From positions 118,653-182,652 of the forward strand of contig NZ_JARKNA010000009.1 in the NCBI RefSeq assembly GCF_029360765.1: a stretch of 64,000 bases of DNA. Reading direction: 5' to 3'. Below are positions 23,576 through 33,122 of the stretch, one piece after another (within the stretch, counting starts at the first letter, position 1; every line of letters starts with the position of its first letter). The notes under the pieces were generated by a model. It had not been told where the DNA came from. It did not search any database and saw only the letters and a list, made by a program, of their open reading frames with translations. A program made the translations under genes and the position numbers. Source of the stretch: Terrimonas pollutisoli. GTDB lineage: Bacteria > Bacteroidota > Bacteroidia > Chitinophagales > Chitinophagaceae.

Positions 23576-25663
23576 TTATGGCAAAGCTTTATTGGTTACG
23601 TCGCTGTCATAAGGCGGCACACCCGCGGATATCTCTCCTTGTTCGGCTGGAACCACTTCATCATCTACCAATGATTTCTTCTCTTCAAAGGGACGTTTAC
23701 CAATTAAAGTTTCCACGTCGCTTTGGAACAACACCTCTTTGTCTAATAACGCTTCAGCAAGTTTTGTTACTTGTTCCCTCTTTTCTTCCAACAACTTCTT
23801 CGTTCTTTCGTAAGATTCTTCGATCAGTTTCCTCACCTCTTCATCAATGATCTTCGATGTTTCCTCTGAATAGGGCTTAGTAAATGAATTTTCCTGTTGT
23901 GGATCATAGAAACTCACATTACCAACTTTTTCATTCATACCGTAAACGGTAACCATTGCATAGGCTGTCCTTGTGATTTGTTGCAGGTCATTTTGGGCGC
24001 CGGTCGATATCTTTCCAAAGAAAATTTCTTCACTGGCCCTTCCACCCAGGGTCATACAGATTTGATCGTTCAACTGATCAGTGTTATAGAGATATTGCTC
24101 TTTCGGCGTGTATTGTGCATATCCTAACGCGGCGGTACCCCGCGGTACTATCGTTACTTTCAACAAAGGATAAGCATGCTCAAGATACCAACCACAAATA
24201 GCATGTCCCGCCTCGTGATAAGCAATGATCTTTTTTTCATCCGGTGAAATAATCTTGTTTTTCTTTTCCAACCCACCAATTACACGGTCAACCGCATCCT
24301 GGAAATCCTGCATATCCACTGCTTCTTTACCTTTTCTTGCAGCGATCAAAGCGGCTTCATTACATACGTTTGCAATATCAGCACCGGCAAAACCGGGTGT
24401 TTGTTCAGCCAGCTTATGTACGTCCAGCTTTTCAGATATTTTGATCGGCTTCAGGTGTACTTTGAAAATGGCTTCCCGTCCTTTTACATCGGGCTTGTCA
24501 ATTGATATTTGCCTGTCGAAACGCCCGGGACGAAGCAAAGCTGTATCCAATACATCAGGACGGTTTGTAGCTGCCAATACAATAATACCTACATCCGTTC
24601 CAAAGCCATCCATTTCAACGAGCAACTGGTTCAACGTACTTTCTCTTTCATCGTTGCTCATCATCACATTCTTACCCCTTGCCCGGCCAATGGCGTCAAT
24701 CTCATCGATAAAAATGATGCAGGGGGCTTTTTCTCTTGCTTGTTTAAATAAATCCCGCACCCTGCTGGCACCGACACCAACAAACATTTCAACAAAGTCA
24801 GAACCGCTTAAGCTGAAGAAAGGAACCTGCGCTTCTCCCGCCATAGCTTTTGCCAGCAAAGTTTTACCAGTACCCGGAGGGCCTACCAACAAGGCGCCTT
24901 TGGGTATTTTACCTCCCAGCGCTGTATATTTTTTGGGACTCTTTAAAAAGTCAACTATTTCCATCACCTCAACCTTAGCCTCGTCCAGGCCTGCAACATC
25001 AGCGAAAGTGATATTTACTTTTGTGCCTTTGTCAAACAAGGTCGCTTTTGATTTACCAATATTAAAAATACCCCCGGGTCCTGCACCACCACCGGCGCCA
25101 CCGCCCATTTTACGCATGAGCAGTATCCAAAGACCAACAAAAAGCAAAATCGGAAGCAAAAAAGAAATGGATTTGCTAAACCAGTCACTCTCGGTGTCAA
25201 CGGTGCCAACATCCTTTATCTCGGGGTTGTCGGCATAAAATTTCCGCATATCGTCTTTGAAGGAATCACCGGAAACGATTTTAAAGCTAAGATGTGGGCC
25301 TTCAGCGCTGGTTTTGCCAAAGCCTTTTTCCAGCTTATCGCTATATTTAGCCACGGAGCTTTTTTTCAAATAAATCTTTACCAGGTTGCGGTTTGAGATA
25401 ACTACATATTTTTCAACATCTCCTGCTTTCAAAACCTGCTGAAAATAATCCTGGTCAACGGAAGCGGTATTAGGTGAAAAAGGGCCGAATAGCTGAAATC
25501 CAATGAGTACGGCAAAAATGATAGCATATATCCAATAAATACTGAATTTAGGTCCTCTGCGTTGCGATTGATTAGGATCTTCAGGCCCACCTCCATTCTG
25601 GCGATTTCCGAATCTCGGGCTACTGTTTTTTTCCTTTTTGTTATAAAATGGTTCTTGCGACAT
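23576..25663 (-). CDS. ftsH: ATP-dependent zinc metalloprotease FtsH
   Basis: 695 residues. Two transmembrane segments (about 37-56 and 160-180) flank a periplasmic domain; Walker A GPPGTGKT at about 257-264, Walker B IFIDEIDAIGRARG, the second region of homology with an Arg finger (RPGRFDRQ), and the zinc site HEAGH near 483-487. It degrades misassembled membrane proteins and short-lived regulators. A charged N-terminal extension and Gly-rich GGGAGGGAGPGG linker after the second membrane segment are as in other Bacteroidota. It follows rsfS by 67 bases. Confidence 0.97.
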   Translation of the reverse strand: MSQEPFYNKKEKNSSPRFGNRQNGGGPEDPNQSQRRGPKFSIYWIYAIIFAVLIGFQLFGPFSPNTASVDQDYFQQVLKAGDVEKYVVISNRNLVKIYLKKSSVAKYSDKLEKGFGKTSAEGPHLSFKIVSGDSFKDDMRKFYADNPEIKDVGTVDTESDWFSKSISFLLPILLFVGLWILLMRKMGGGAGGGAGPGGIFNIGKSKATLFDKGTKVNITFADVAGLDEAKVEVMEIVDFLKSPKKYTALGGKIPKGALLVGPPGTGKTLLAKAMAGEAQVPFFSLSGSDFVEMFVGVGASRVRDLFKQAREKAPCIIFIDEIDAIGRARGKNVMMSNDERESTLNQLLVEMDGFGTDVGIIVLAATNRPDVLDTALLRPGRFDRQISIDKPDVKGREAIFKVHLKPIKISEKLDVHKLAEQTPGFAGADIANVCNEAALIAARKGKEAVDMQDFQDAVDRVIGGLEKKNKIISPDEKKIIAYHEAGHAICGWYLEHAYPLLKVTIVPRGTAALGYAQYTPKEQYLYNTDQLNDQICMTLGGRASEEIFFGKISTGAQNDLQQITRTAYAMVTVYGMNEKVGNVSFYDPQQENSFTKPYSEETSKIIDEEVRKLIEESYERTKKLLEEKREQVTKLAEALLDKEVLFQSDVETLIGKRPFEEKKSLVDDEVVPAEQGEISAGVPPYDSDVTNKALP

Positions 25664-25730
25664 GTTAGTATATATTCCTGCTAATTAATGATTTTTAAGA
25701 GAAAAAGTTTGACGATTATAACATTTAACA

Positions 25731-26135
25731 CTAATCTTCATGATTTTGCACGGATGCATCGCTCCACATTTCCTCTAGTTTATAAAATTTGCGGGTTTCG
25801 GTCAACATTACGTGCACGACTACATTCACATAATCAACCAATACCCACTGCAGGTTTTGATAGCCTTCATGATGATATGGACTTTCACCGCACTTTTTCT
25901 TTACCTGCTCTTCTATATTTTCCGCAATGGCTTTGATCTGTGGCTGGTTACCCGCTTCGCAAATAATAAAGAAATCAGCGACGGCTTCATTGATTTTGCG
26001 AAGATCAAGAGAGATTACATTTTCTCCCTTTTTCTCATTAATCGCATCAATAATGGTTTTAATGATTTTTGATCGTTGGGTTAGCCGATTTGTACTTTTT
26101 AATTTACGGGTAGATAAGGCTGCAAGTTGTTCCAA
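25731..26135 (-). CDS. rsfS: Ribosome silencing factor
   Basis: 134 residues with the RsfS/Iojap pattern DLRKINEAVADFFIICEAGNQPQIKAIAENIEE and the conserved GYQNLQWVLVDYVNVVVHVM. It binds uL14 and prevents subunit joining in poor nutrient conditions. The rsfS-ftsH order is common in this phylum. Confidence 0.93.
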   Translation of the reverse strand: MEQLAALSTRKLKSTNRLTQRSKIIKTIIDAINEKKGENVISLDLRKINEAVADFFIICEAGNQPQIKAIAENIEEQVKKKCGESPYHHEGYQNLQWVLVDYVNVVVHVMLTETRKFYKLEEMWSDASVQNHED

Positions 26136-26178
26136 ATAAAAAAATATTTTTTAAGAAGTTATTATTCCCGGGTTATTA

Positions 26179-26234
26179 ATTACAGGTAAGGGAGCCAAAC
26201 TAATAACGTTTTTAAACAACCGTTACCCTGTAAT
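26179..26234. repeat. Inverted repeat between rsfS and birA
   Basis: ATTACAGGTAA (26179-26189) and TTACCCTGTAAT (26223-26234) are complementary apart from a one-base bulge, with a 33-base spacer. It lies in the divergent promoter region and could be an operator, but birA here lacks a DNA-binding domain, so another regulator would be needed. Confidence 0.35.
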
Positions 26235-26271
26235 CAGAAACTAGTTTACTTTGCTCAAAAATAACAATTAA

Positions 26272-27072
26272 TTGCCACAACCTCCTTTTTACAGGACGCT
26301 TGGAATGCCATTTATTGAGCTTTCATCAATAGATAGTACCAACAATTATGCCCTTACCCAAATACATGAAGGTTTGGCACGGCATGGAATGGCTTTTTTT
26401 GCGCATGAACAAGTTGCCGGCAAGGGTCAGCGAAACAAATCATGGACCACGGAGAAAGAAACCAGCCTGATAATAAGTATTGTTCTCGACCCGTCTCCAC
26501 TGCAGCTGGCGCAACAATTTCAATTAAGTGCCTGTGTAGCGGCATCAGCCTGTGAGTTTCTGGATAAATATGACGGTAGGAAAACCTGCATTAAATGGCC
26601 GAATGATCTGTATTGGCACGACAGAAAGGCAGGCGGAATATTGATTGAGAATGTGATAGGCAGCGGAAAAACCGGGACTAACGGGATCCCGGTTTGGCGC
26701 TGGGCAGTAGTAGGTGTCGGTATAAATATCAACCAGGTAGCATTTCCACCCGAACTGAGAAATCCTATCTCGTTGAAACAGCTGACGGGTAAGGAATTTA
26801 ATACTGTGGAACTGGCTAAAGAATTTTGCACTGTTTTCAACAAAAACTTTCAACACCTCGTCCAGGGCGGCTTTGCAGATATTTACAATTTTTATATTGA
26901 ACATCTTTATCAAAAAAATAGACTGGTAAAATTGAAAAAGGGAAGCCGTGTTTTTGAGGCGACGATTAAGACCGTGACCCCGGGTGGCCGGCTGGTGGTA
27001 CAACATGCGTTGGAAGAAGAATTTGATTTTGGTTCAGTTGAGTGGGTGATACCATCCCTGTCCGCAAAATAG
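26272..27072 (+). CDS. birA: Biotin--[acetyl-CoA-carboxylase] ligase, monofunctional
   Basis: 266 residues. Catalytic-domain motifs are SIDSTNNYA, the biotin/ATP loop GKGQRNKSW, KWPNDLYW and KAGGILIE, followed by the C-terminal SH3-like domain. The N-terminal helix-turn-helix of E. coli BirA is absent, so it biotinylates but cannot repress. The TTG at 26272 directly follows an in-frame stop; an ATG at 26305 would give a shorter but possible start. Confidence 0.93.
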   Translation: MPQPPFYRTLGMPFIELSSIDSTNNYALTQIHEGLARHGMAFFAHEQVAGKGQRNKSWTTEKETSLIISIVLDPSPLQLAQQFQLSACVAASACEFLDKYDGRKTCIKWPNDLYWHDRKAGGILIENVIGSGKTGTNGIPVWRWAVVGVGININQVAFPPELRNPISLKQLTGKEFNTVELAKEFCTVFNKNFQHLVQGGFADIYNFYIEHLYQKNRLVKLKKGSRVFEATIKTVTPGGRLVVQHALEEEFDFGSVEWVIPSLSAK

Positions 27073-27140
27073 CGTAACTTATAAGGAATAAAGCAACCTT
27101 TTAACTTTTATTACCGATTACTCTTTTAAACCAACCGGAT

Positions 27141-27722
27141 TTGCTGTCGGAGCAGGAATTGGAAATACATATCAGGGGATGTACTCTGAACAAAAGAGAG
27201 AGCCAAAAGAAAATTTACAGCTCTTTCTATGGGTATGCCATGTCTATCTGCCACCGATATACCAACCACGAAGAAGATGCCACCGAAATCCTGAATGACG
27301 GATTTTTAAAGGTGTTTGTCGAAATATACCGCTTCAAGCCGGCTTACACCGATACGGTTAGCTCCTTTAAGGGATGGCTTCGAAAGATCATGATCTACAC
27401 GGCTATCGACCATTTTCGCAAAAATCACAAGCATCAAATGACTTCTGAACTCAATGAGTCGTATATGCACCTGCCAGCAACCGATGAAGACTCTTTTTCA
27501 AAAATTGCGTACGAAGAAATAATAAATGCCATAAAGCGATTAACGCCGGGCTACAGAACAGTGCTGAACCTCTTTATCATCGAAGGTTTTAGCCATGAGG
27601 AAATAGCCAATCAATTAGGCATATCGGTAGGCACATCCAAATCTAATTTGGCAAAAGCCAGAAAACAATTACAAAAAATATTGTCTCATCAAAATGAAAT
27701 AGCCCATAAAAATGTGGTCTGA
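27141..27722 (+). CDS. ECF-type RNA polymerase sigma factor
   Basis: 193 residues from a TTG. Sigma region 2 (YAMSICHRYTNHEEDATEILNDGFLKVF) and region 4 (LTPGYRTVLNLFIIEGFSHEEIANQLGISVGTSKSNLAKARKQL) are clear. The region 2 linker FKGWLRKIMIYTAIDHFRK fits the SigW/RpoE-like ECF families of Bacteroidota. Its last codons overlap the next gene by 11 bases, which strongly suggests the downstream membrane protein is its partner or regulator. Upstream signal unknown. Confidence 0.9.
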   Translation: MLSEQELEIHIRGCTLNKRESQKKIYSSFYGYAMSICHRYTNHEEDATEILNDGFLKVFVEIYRFKPAYTDTVSSFKGWLRKIMIYTAIDHFRKNHKHQMTSELNESYMHLPATDEDSFSKIAYEEIINAIKRLTPGYRTVLNLFIIEGFSHEEIANQLGISVGTSKSNLAKARKQLQKILSHQNEIAHKNVV

Positions 27723-29076
27723 CGAGTTACATAAGAAGATGGAGGAAGCCGAAAACTACAGCGATTCGTCGAACCATGAAAAAGCATGGGAAAAAATGGA
27801 ATTGTTGTTAGACGAGCATTTGCCGGTAAAGAAAAAAAGAAGGCGTTTTATTTATCTTTTATTTCCCCTGCTACTTGGGGGAGGTATTGCTTTATTCTTT
27901 CTTCAAAAGAGGGCCAATATTGATCACTCAATTTCTCAACAGCAAAACAGCACTGTTCAAAAACCGGTCACCTCTTCAAAAAATACCATTACTGTTAAGC
28001 CATCTGAAAAAATATCCTCCAATAAAAACAACGACAGCGCTACACCATTAATAATCGATGATGTGACGACTACCAAAACAACAGCCCGCAATCATTCAAA
28101 TCAACAAGATCAATCCACGATAAAAAACGATTTAATTTCACAAAAAGCAACCGGTACTAAATCGACTACGGCACCTGTTCAAAAGCAGAAATATCTGCAA
28201 AGCAAACAACCATTTAAAAACAAGGCTCCAAATAACAATCAAAGCCCCCGTAATGTTACCGATCATAAGAACGAAATAGCATCACAAGACGTGACTGTAA
28301 CAGTCAAAGACAACGAAGAAAAAAAGAATATTGAAAAAATAAACGTACCACAGGTTGATAGTAATGCTGTTGCCAAAATTCCGGAAGATACCTCAACATC
28401 CCAAACCGATACAACCGGGAACAAAGCAACTGAAACTGTAAAAAAAGCAACCAAAAAAACTTCCTCACTTAGTAAAAATTTGAGTTTTAGTTTTTCTTTT
28501 GGGCCTGATATCAGCAGTGTTGGGATTGACAGACCGGGCAAGTTAGCCCTGCCCTACGGTATTGGGGTCAGTTATGCTTTATCAAAAAAAGTCAGCATCC
28601 GGACAGGATTTTTTGTTGGCAAGAAAATTTATGATGCTGACTCTGCAGATTATCACCCACCTGCCAATTTCTGGAATTATTATTCTAACCTGCAAAAGAT
28701 AGATGCGAATTGCCTGGTTTATGAAATACCCGTATCGGTTGTATATAATTTTACACCTGGTAAAAAGCACAGTTGGTTTGTATCGGGCGGGCTTTCCTCC
28801 TACCTGATGAAGAAAGAAGCGTACGATTATTATTACAAAAATTCATGGGGACAACCACAACTTTATCATCGCACTTATAAAAATGAAAATTCCCATTTCT
28901 TCTCCGTTCTTAATTTATCAGGAGGCTATAGATACTCCGTAAGTGACCGTGTATCTTTAATGGGAGAACCTTATGTAAAGGTTCCCGTTAGTGGAGTTGG
29001 TTATGGCAAAGTAAAATTAAATAGTGGAGGTATAATGTTTACAGTGAGTGTGAAGCCATTCCTGAAAAAAAATTAA
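27712..29076 (+). CDS. Inner-membrane anchored protein with C-terminal outer-membrane barrel domain, putative anti-sigma partner
   Basis: 454 residues. The cytosolic N-terminus (1-45, KAWEKMELLLDEHLPVKKKRRR) is short and helical like small anti-sigma regions; one transmembrane helix follows (about 46-64, FIYLLFPLLLGGGIALFFL). Residues ~70-260 are a Ser/Thr/Asn/Gln/Lys-rich disordered linker. The C-terminal ~190 residues (FSFGPDISSVGIDRPG, YGIGVSYALSKKVSIRTGFFVGKK, SVVYNFTPGKKHSWFVSGG ... VSVKPF) are an 8-strand-type porin/OmpA-like beta-barrel. The linker could span the periplasm. Its start is inside the sigma gene, so translation is coupled. Anti-sigma function is inferred from position only. 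Confidence 0.7.
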   Translation: MWSDELHKKMEEAENYSDSSNHEKAWEKMELLLDEHLPVKKKRRRFIYLLFPLLLGGGIALFFLQKRANIDHSISQQQNSTVQKPVTSSKNTITVKPSEKISSNKNNDSATPLIIDDVTTTKTTARNHSNQQDQSTIKNDLISQKATGTKSTTAPVQKQKYLQSKQPFKNKAPNNNQSPRNVTDHKNEIASQDVTVTVKDNEEKKNIEKINVPQVDSNAVAKIPEDTSTSQTDTTGNKATETVKKATKKTSSLSKNLSFSFSFGPDISSVGIDRPGKLALPYGIGVSYALSKKVSIRTGFFVGKKIYDADSADYHPPANFWNYYSNLQKIDANCLVYEIPVSVVYNFTPGKKHSWFVSGGLSSYLMKKEAYDYYYKNSWGQPQLYHRTYKNENSHFFSVLNLSGGYRYSVSDRVSLMGEPYVKVPVSGVGYGKVKLNSGGIMFTVSVKPFLKKN

Positions 29077-29170
29077 TCCCGGCTATTTTTTCAAGGCAAC
29101 TTTTTTGTTGATCATTTCGATTTTTATCGAAACAATAGTAATGATTTATTTCACTCAACAAAAAAACCCG

Positions 29171-29548
29171 ATGAAAAAAATATCTGTTACCAAACTTTCT
29201 CTTGTTCTTATGACCGGCGTTATATTATTCTCCTGTAGCAAAGGAGATAGCGGAAGTGATACTCCTCCGACACAACCACCTGCAGCTTGTTCCGGTACAC
29301 CAGGCCCACTGTTTAATGCTGTTAAAAGTGTAATCCAGGCGAATTGTGAAAGTTGTCATAACAATACTATTGCCAATGGAGGAATGAACTGGACCTCTAA
29401 TTGCAATATCGTGACCAATAAAACCAGGATCAAAGCAAGAGCCGTTGACAACAATCCTACACCAATGCCACCAACCGGCCCACTTTCGCAAACCGACAAA
29501 GATAAAATCACCGCCTGGATCAATGCAGGTGGCAGGCTAACTGACTAA
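29171..29548 (+). CDS. Cytochrome c-like lipoprotein with one CxxCH
   Basis: 125 residues from MKKISVTKLS; lipobox Cys22 (LFSC), a Pro/Thr-rich spacer, then a haem-binding motif CESCH (Cys59, Cys62, His63) and a later PTPMPPTGPLS with a possible axial Met. Ends WINAGG like the class I cytochrome-c domains seen in Bacteroidota. Small single-haem lipoprotein, probably outer-membrane or periplasmic; often encoded beside DUF5777 proteins, as here. A longer start at 29105 is not needed. Confidence 0.75.
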   Translation: MKKISVTKLSLVLMTGVILFSCSKGDSGSDTPPTQPPAACSGTPGPLFNAVKSVIQANCESCHNNTIANGGMNWTSNCNIVTNKTRIKARAVDNNPTPMPPTGPLSQTDKDKITAWINAGGRLTD

Positions 29549-29572
29549 TCCGACCATCAATGTCCCATACAC

Positions 29573-29602
29573 AAAGGGTTCCTGTAAACACAGGAACCCT
29601 TT
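29573..29602 (+). terminator. Strong intrinsic terminator
   Basis: Thirteen-bp stem AAAGGGTTCCTGT/ACAGGAACCCTTT (29573-29585 with 29590-29602), loop AAAC, then a run of Ts. It separates the cytochrome gene from the convergent DUF5777 gene. Confidence 0.88.
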
Positions 29603-29632
29603 TTTGTAAACCAACTGTTCATGTTGTGAGAG

Positions 29633-30565
29633 CTACTTCCTATTTTTCTTTTTCCAAAAAAGATCAAAATCTCTTGAGACAGTAAATCCCCATCTGAATT
29701 CACCATCGCCCCAGGAAGTTACTGTTCCTGGAATAAAACGATTCTCCAGTATTTCGGTAGCGTTGGTAAAATTCAAATGAAAAACGTGGCCCTCGGTCAA
29801 CAGTTCAACTCCAACACCCATTGCATCATAAAATTTAACGCCTTGTGTTTTGAAATAATCGATGCTGCTTTGACTGCGGAAAGTATGGAAGTAATCAAAC
29901 AATAAACTAAACCTACCCCTCACCGGTAATCGAAAAGCCCCGCCAAGGGCAAACAATGCGTTGTCGTCCTCACTTGGCACATAATTTCTGTTGACCAGGG
30001 TTGGACTTAGTTGCAAGCTAATGTTACCAAACTTTCTTGCGATCAGTAATTGAACTGTCTCACTTAAACGGTCGCTAAAATCATCAAATGAGTTTTCCTG
30101 GTTGGCAACAGTACTTGCCTTCATGGACGAAACAACAGTATTCGCAAATAATGTAAGCGACAATGGATGTTTTGAATCATTGGCCTGTTGAAGCAGCCTG
30201 TATTTAAAACCTAGTTCATATAATTGTTGTACGGAACCCGCACCTTTTGCCCTTGCAGCAATAAGATTAATCCGTTTACTCAAGCCATACTGAAAGCCTA
30301 TGCGGACATCGGTTGCATTATCCAAACCGAAAAAATTTTTTATTCCGCCATTATCGCCCGCAACATCCCCAAAATTATGGGTGACTTTAAATTCCAATAT
30401 ACCTTTTGGCTGTAGTTCTACTGTATTAGCATTAATGAGCCTTGGCGAGGAAAATATCCAGATATAATCTGTTTCGGGCTGCTTTGGCGGCTCAATTATC
30501 GTAGTATCCTGTGAAATGGCTTCAATACCCGCTAGCATAAAGACTCCCAATAATAAATTGCGCAT
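29633..30565 (-). CDS. DUF5777-family outer-membrane beta-barrel protein
   Basis: 310 residues with a signal peptide (to AISQ). The mature part has IWIFSSPRLINANTVELQPKGILEF, HNFGDVAG and NFFGLDNATDVRIGFQYGLS, which I recognise as the DUF5777 pattern, with alternating beta strands to the C-terminus. This family is often encoded next to small cytochrome c lipoproteins; the role is unknown, possibly transport of electron carriers or metals. Confidence 0.75.
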   Translation of the reverse strand: MRNLLLGVFMLAGIEAISQDTTIIEPPKQPETDYIWIFSSPRLINANTVELQPKGILEFKVTHNFGDVAGDNGGIKNFFGLDNATDVRIGFQYGLSKRINLIAARAKGAGSVQQLYELGFKYRLLQQANDSKHPLSLTLFANTVVSSMKASTVANQENSFDDFSDRLSETVQLLIARKFGNISLQLSPTLVNRNYVPSEDDNALFALGGAFRLPVRGRFSLLFDYFHTFRSQSSIDYFKTQGVKFYDAMGVGVELLTEGHVFHLNFTNATEILENRFIPGTVTSWGDGEFRWGFTVSRDFDLFWKKKNRK

Positions 30566-30618
30566 GTTTTTTATTTTCCGACTAAACGGGAAAAGAAAAA
30601 ACGAGGTTGCCTGTTATC

Positions 30619-31089
30619 TCAGGTCAGCGCATTCCATGCAGCAATGATCTCTTCTGCATGAGCTTTATTTTTCGGTTTTAAAAATATCTTCCGGATGATG
30701 CCTTTTTCATCGATAACAAAAGTGGTGCGTAGAACGCCCATGTATTCCCGGCCGAACATTTTCTTTTGATCCCACACTCCGAATTTTTCCAGGATATCAT
30801 GCGAAGTGTCGGCAATAAGCGGAAAGGGCAGTTTGTATTTTGTTTCAAATTTTTTTTGGGCCAATTCATCGTCGGGACTTACACCTACTACTTCAAATCC
30901 ATTTTTCTTTAGCAGGCCATAGTTATCACGCAGGTTGCACGATTCGATCGTACAGGTAGGAGATCCTGCTTCGGAATAAAAATACAGGACAAGTTTTTTG
31001 CCTTTGTAATCAGCCAGCGAAACTTTTTTCCCGTTTTGGTCTTTACCTGTAAATGCAGGTGCCTTATCGCCTTCCTTTAATAAAATCAC
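30619..31089 (-). CDS. bcp: Peroxiredoxin, Bcp/PrxQ type
   Basis: 156 residues. The peroxidatic Cys46 is in SPTCTIESC and the resolving Cys51 five residues later, as in alpha-type PrxQ. Further family motifs: GDKAPAFTGKDQNGKKVSLADYKGK and FEVVGVSPDD. Reduces H2O2 and organic peroxides with thioredoxin. The canonical TPGC is replaced by SPTC, a conservative change. Confidence 0.92.
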   Translation of the reverse strand: MILLKEGDKAPAFTGKDQNGKKVSLADYKGKKLVLYFYSEAGSPTCTIESCNLRDNYGLLKKNGFEVVGVSPDDELAQKKFETKYKLPFPLIADTSHDILEKFGVWDQKKMFGREYMGVLRTTFVIDEKGIIRKIFLKPKNKAHAEEIIAAWNALT

Positions 31090-31127
31090 AATTACTAAGA
31101 TTTAAAGATTATAAGAAAATAATGACG

Positions 31128-32939
31128 TTACCTTTTCCTGGTTTTCTTTCTTACGCTTGCAGCTTTCTTCTTACCACTTCTTGTTTTCCTACTCACTTTT
31201 TTCTTCGGCGGTGGGGTGTAAGGATATTTTTTAAACCACCAGCTTTTTGTAGCAGTATTGCCGGCGAGGTCTTCCACCGTAACCCGCAACTCATGAACAC
31301 CATACGGGCAACGCTCATCAAATTTATAAATATAAGCCCGGCCTTTATCATTTGTAAACCTCAACCACTGGCCGTCCAGTTCAGCGCTAAAGCTTTTCAC
31401 ATCAAAATTGTCGTCGGGCCAAAAAACAATTCGTGATGCTGCACTGAGATTCGCCGTATCGCCATTGCCTAATTCATTAATGGTGGGCGGCTCTACATCA
31501 AGGAAAGCCTGGAAATTTCCAAATTCATTAAAATCCGCTGCAAGAAAACCATTTTCATATTTCGCTTTGCGAATCGTTTTCTTGCTACCATACGATCTTT
31601 GTATCACCACTTTATCATACCATTTACCGGGCAAGGGTTCGGTAGGTTTTATCCGCACAGTAAAGCTATAGTGCACAGGCATGGATGGATTATTAAGCGA
31701 ATACTCCGGCGAAAGACTCCCCGCACTTTGTTTGTTTGTTGTATAATAGAAAACCGGAACGGTATCATATAAGCAATCTTCCGGCATATAGACTTCAAAG
31801 TCCTTTTTCTCCAACACATTTATTTCGCCGGGTATAAAATGCGGATGGGCAGCCGGGTGAGCGGATTCAGTTGACAGGTTGCCGTCATACTGGACCGAAA
31901 AGCTTACCTGCGACTTGTTGAAATAAGCATCGCTTATTTCTATCCTGATAGCATGCACAGACGTATCGGATAATACAATCGTGCCGTCTCCATTGTATTG
32001 TGTATAGGCAGGTCCAAAATCTCCGGGCAACTGTGACAGATGTTGCAGGTAAGGGCCGCCATTATATTTATAGCGGTAATCGATTTGCGCATTCATATAC
32101 CTGGTGGCATCGTACCCTATACTATCTATTTCAAATGCGATCACTGGCTTATTATCGACAAATAATCTGGCGGAGTAAATGCCATCCTGGTTATTAGAAC
32201 CGTTTATTCTATCATACGCCTGTATAGCAAAACTCAATTTAGTTAACCCTGTCTTGAGCACTGGCTGCGATGGAATGGTATATCCGCCGGGATCTTTTTT
32301 TAATGGATAAAATTTTGGCGTTTGTTCATATACACTAAAACTCCGATCATATAATGCCAGTTTTACAAGAGTCGGTGGTATATTATCGTTTAAAGGAAGT
32401 CCAAAAAGTAAAGGATTGAGACATTTATCTGTTTTGGTGTCCCTGATCTCAAAATGAACATGTGGTCCACCGGAACCGCCGGTATTACCACTATAAGCAA
32501 TGAAAGTTCCTTTAGTTATCGGGAACTGCTGTGGTGTAAACCCGAGGGTAATGTCCCAGGTTTGCTGTTTATATTGCTGTTCGGTCACATATTTTTCAAG
32601 CGCCGGGTTGAAGTCGTTCAAATGGGCATACAGTGTTGTCAATCCATTAGGATGATTGATATAAATAGCACGGCCAAAACCAAAGGGCTCTATTTTGATT
32701 TTTGCAATATAACCGGCAGCGGCTGCATATACCATTTGATTTTCTTTTTGAGCAGTCCTTATATCAAGCCCCATATGCCAGTGATTGTTGCGCAATTCAC
32801 CAAGGTTGGCGACGATTTCAGGTTTCAAATTAAGTGGCCAGCGGAAATAACCTTTGGGATAATTTTTAATTCCTGTCTGAGCCTGGAGAAATAAACAACA
32901 AAAGATTGAAATGATTAATATGGAAAAATATCGCTGCAT
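31128..32939 (-). CDS. Large M23-family metallopeptidase with basic C-terminal tail
   Basis: 603 residues. A signal peptide (to LQAQ) and an N-terminal M23 domain with HMGLDIRT and GPHVHFEIRD plus AIYINHPNGLTTLYAHL. The remaining ~400 residues contain Ig-like beta domains (PTLVKLALYDRS, LRVTVEDLAGNTATK). The C-terminus is strongly basic, rich in Lys/Arg (KKKVSRKTRSGKKKA), unusual for a cell-wall enzyme and possibly a peptidoglycan- or LPS-binding tail. Probably a periplasmic endopeptidase, conserved in Bacteroidota. Confidence 0.88.
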   Translation of the reverse strand: MQRYFSILIISIFCCLFLQAQTGIKNYPKGYFRWPLNLKPEIVANLGELRNNHWHMGLDIRTAQKENQMVYAAAAGYIAKIKIEPFGFGRAIYINHPNGLTTLYAHLNDFNPALEKYVTEQQYKQQTWDITLGFTPQQFPITKGTFIAYSGNTGGSGGPHVHFEIRDTKTDKCLNPLLFGLPLNDNIPPTLVKLALYDRSFSVYEQTPKFYPLKKDPGGYTIPSQPVLKTGLTKLSFAIQAYDRINGSNNQDGIYSARLFVDNKPVIAFEIDSIGYDATRYMNAQIDYRYKYNGGPYLQHLSQLPGDFGPAYTQYNGDGTIVLSDTSVHAIRIEISDAYFNKSQVSFSVQYDGNLSTESAHPAAHPHFIPGEINVLEKKDFEVYMPEDCLYDTVPVFYYTTNKQSAGSLSPEYSLNNPSMPVHYSFTVRIKPTEPLPGKWYDKVVIQRSYGSKKTIRKAKYENGFLAADFNEFGNFQAFLDVEPPTINELGNGDTANLSAASRIVFWPDDNFDVKSFSAELDGQWLRFTNDKGRAYIYKFDERCPYGVHELRVTVEDLAGNTATKSWWFKKYPYTPPPKKKVSRKTRSGKKKAASVRKKTRKR

Positions 32940-33122
32940 GCTGCAAAAATAGCCCGCCTGCGCAATTGATGATTGAAGAATGTTGTGAAAAAAAGAGGGT
33001 GATTCCGTTTTTGAAAAATGGACTCTATATAAAATGATTCCAAATTAGGCATTTAGTATTTCCCATTGTCCCTTTTTATTATTTTTATTAATGGCCATAT
33101 TAAGTTCTTGTAGTACCTGATT

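Noticed and set aside
24225..25238. 337-codon open frame opposite ftsH, + strand
   Set aside because: Lies wholly antisense to the intact ftsH, with a Ser/Pro/Thr-rich composition typical of shadow frames.
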